From Bacillus coahuilensis m4-4 (GTDB lineage: Bacteria; Bacillota; Bacilli; Bacillales; Bacillaceae_K): a stretch of DNA of 64,000 nucleotides. A program made the translations under genes and the position numbers. Under the pieces are notes generated by a model. That model saw only the letters and a list, made by a program, of their open reading frames with translations, was not told where the DNA came from and did no database searches. Below, piece after piece: positions 63,069-64,000 of this stretch (positions are counted from its first letter, which is position 1; each line of letters begins with the position of its first letter). The stretch lies in contig NZ_ABFU01000060.3 in the NCBI RefSeq assembly GCF_000171615.1, positions 1 to 64,000 on the forward strand, given 5' to 3'.

Positions 63069-64000
63069 ATGGATCAATTTAAACGTTCTTTTGCACTCGC
63101 TATGTCCTTTTTACTAGTTTTCGGTAATGCTAGTCTATCATTTGCCAATGATACTAGCACTGAAGCTAGTAAGGATGCGGTCGAATTAGCAAAAGAAGCT
63201 CTTCAGAAGGAAGAAACTCAGTTAGAAAAAGCTACACCTGAGCTTGATTTTGAAGAGGATGATAAGGTTCGTGTCGTAGTAGAGTTATTTGGCGAAACAC
63301 CTCTAGAGTACGCAAATAAAAAGGGCGTACAATTAAAAGAAGTGTCTGAGTCAAAAGTGGATACTCTTACTGCTGAGTTAGTTGATGAGCATAAAGCAGT
63401 TAAAGCCAATGTACAAAAAGAAGGTGTTAAGGTCGATTATACATATTCGTATACGACTGCCTTTAACGGATTCGCTGGTGAGATTGAATTCGTACAAATA
63501 GAAAAGCTGAAAAACGTCGATGGCGTTAAAGAGGTTTATCTGTCTAACGAATACAATCGTCCAGAAATCACACCGGACATGACGACAAGTCATGACTATA
63601 TCCAATCTGCTCAAACTTGGGGAGACGCAGGATATGAAGGTGAAGGAATGGTCGTAGCAGTTATTGACTCTGGTATTGATCCGTCTCATAAAGATTTTGT
63701 TCTAGATTCTGAAACAGAAGAAGATCTTACAGAGGCAGAAGTAAATGATATCGTTGGAGCTAACGGATTCAAAGGTAAATATTTTACAGAAAAAGTTCCT
63801 TATGGTTATAACTATTATGATAATAACCAACAAGTGTTAGATATCGGTCCTGATGCATCTATGCATGGTATGCACGTATCAGGTACTGTTGTAGCAAATG
63901 GAGACACAGAAAATGGTGGAATTAAAGGGGTAGCTCCAGAAGCTCAAGTACTAGGTATGAAAGTATTTAGTAATGACCCATTATTCCCTTCAACATTTTC
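63069..64000 (+). CDS. Subtilisin-family serine protease, 3' end outside the window
   Basis: ATG 63069 follows GGGAGG. The frame is open to the window end (310 residues). Signal peptide about 1-26. A propeptide (about 50-165) with an inhibitor I9-like region (VRVVVELFGE, FNGFAGEIEF) precedes the catalytic S8 domain: Asp200 (AVIDSGID) and His266 (SMHGMHVSGTV; HGTH is HGMH). The Ser lies beyond the window. The large insert between Asp and His fits the lactocepin/C5a-peptidase or Vpr group of cell-wall proteases, usually over 800 residues. Confidence 0.92.
   Translation, partial: MDQFKRSFALAMSFLLVFGNASLSFANDTSTEASKDAVELAKEALQKEETQLEKATPELDFEEDDKVRVVVELFGETPLEYANKKGVQLKEVSESKVDTLTAELVDEHKAVKANVQKEGVKVDYTYSYTTAFNGFAGEIEFVQIEKLKNVDGVKEVYLSNEYNRPEITPDMTTSHDYIQSAQTWGDAGYEGEGMVVAVIDSGIDPSHKDFVLDSETEEDLTEAEVNDIVGANGFKGKYFTEKVPYGYNYYDNNQQVLDIGPDASMHGMHVSGTVVANGDTENGGIKGVAPEAQVLGMKVFSNDPLFPSTF

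Overview
The window looks like a chromosomal segment of a low-GC Gram-positive of the Bacillaceae, other than B. subtilis itself. Signs are strong AGGAGG-type ribosome binding sites, frequent TTG/GTG starts, a TasA/TapA/SipW matrix locus, a class IV PHA synthase operon (PhaR/PhaC), SEC-C, NERD and CWB2 proteins, and Bacillus-type trehalose and N-acetylglucosamine genes. I see no rRNA, tRNA, CRISPR array or prophage.

Layout. 0-2.1 kb: a decayed gene, a membrane protein and a truncated Ntn-hydrolase-like gene. 2.3-7.8 kb: nagA-nagB, a GNAT acetyltransferase, and two divergent NERD-domain genes. 8-12 kb: biofilm-matrix locus (TasA/CalY; a TapA-SipW fusion; a TasA-domain protein with an LPDTA sorting signal; a convergent class D sortase). 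12-18 kb: Gfo/Idh oxidoreductase, a REP-associated tyrosine transposase (RAYT), a 5'-truncated GGDEF-EAL gene, an IS1595-like element and a decayed lipoprotein gene. 18.2-22.6 kb: treP-treA-treR with two TreR-type operators. 22.6-27.6 kb: two pRiA4b ORF-3-like genes, a SEC-C protein and a membrane alpha/beta hydrolase. 28-33.6 kb: a YdaL/YdaM/YdaJ-like exopolysaccharide operon and a divergent UDP-GlcNAc 2-epimerase. 33.6-42.8 kb: DUF218, fhs, ugd, a PAS-PAS-GGDEF-EAL protein, brnQ, and a PlcR-like regulator facing a small PapR-like peptide gene. 42.9-52.2 kb: rhodanese-like, PAS-GGDEF, VOC, a degenerate YwqE-like protein, ppaC and the pha operon. 52.8-64 kb: acidic lipoprotein, MFS transporter, YkvA, NDP-sugar epimerase, DegV, two CWB2 surface proteins (CAP and NlpC/P60) and the 5' part of a subtilase.

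Three non-coding themes stand out. (1) About 22 loci between 2.3 and 32.4 kb carry a REP-like element (core GGGGACAGGGACCTTGTC and its reverse), and a RAYT gene lies among them; none are seen from 32.4 to 64 kb. Several REPs sit exactly where genes are cut or extended. (2) Three intergenic arrays (34.3, 47.4 and 49.3 kb) each hold six copies of a motif near TTACGGGCAAAT at alternating 20/21-bp steps, that is two helical turns. A fourth array at 52.4 kb has a different motif at 21-bp steps. I know of no described element of this kind. (3) A 16-bp palindrome of the form GTTCNTTNNAANGAAC, resembling paired SinR boxes, occurs upstream of tasA, the sortase gene, the exopolysaccharide operon and the YwqE-like gene. 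This suggests one matrix regulon.

Thirteen otherwise conserved genes carry single-base frameshifts, mostly in A/T homopolymers. Assembly indels are a likelier explanation than mass pseudogenisation, so these genes are annotated over their full reconstructed span.
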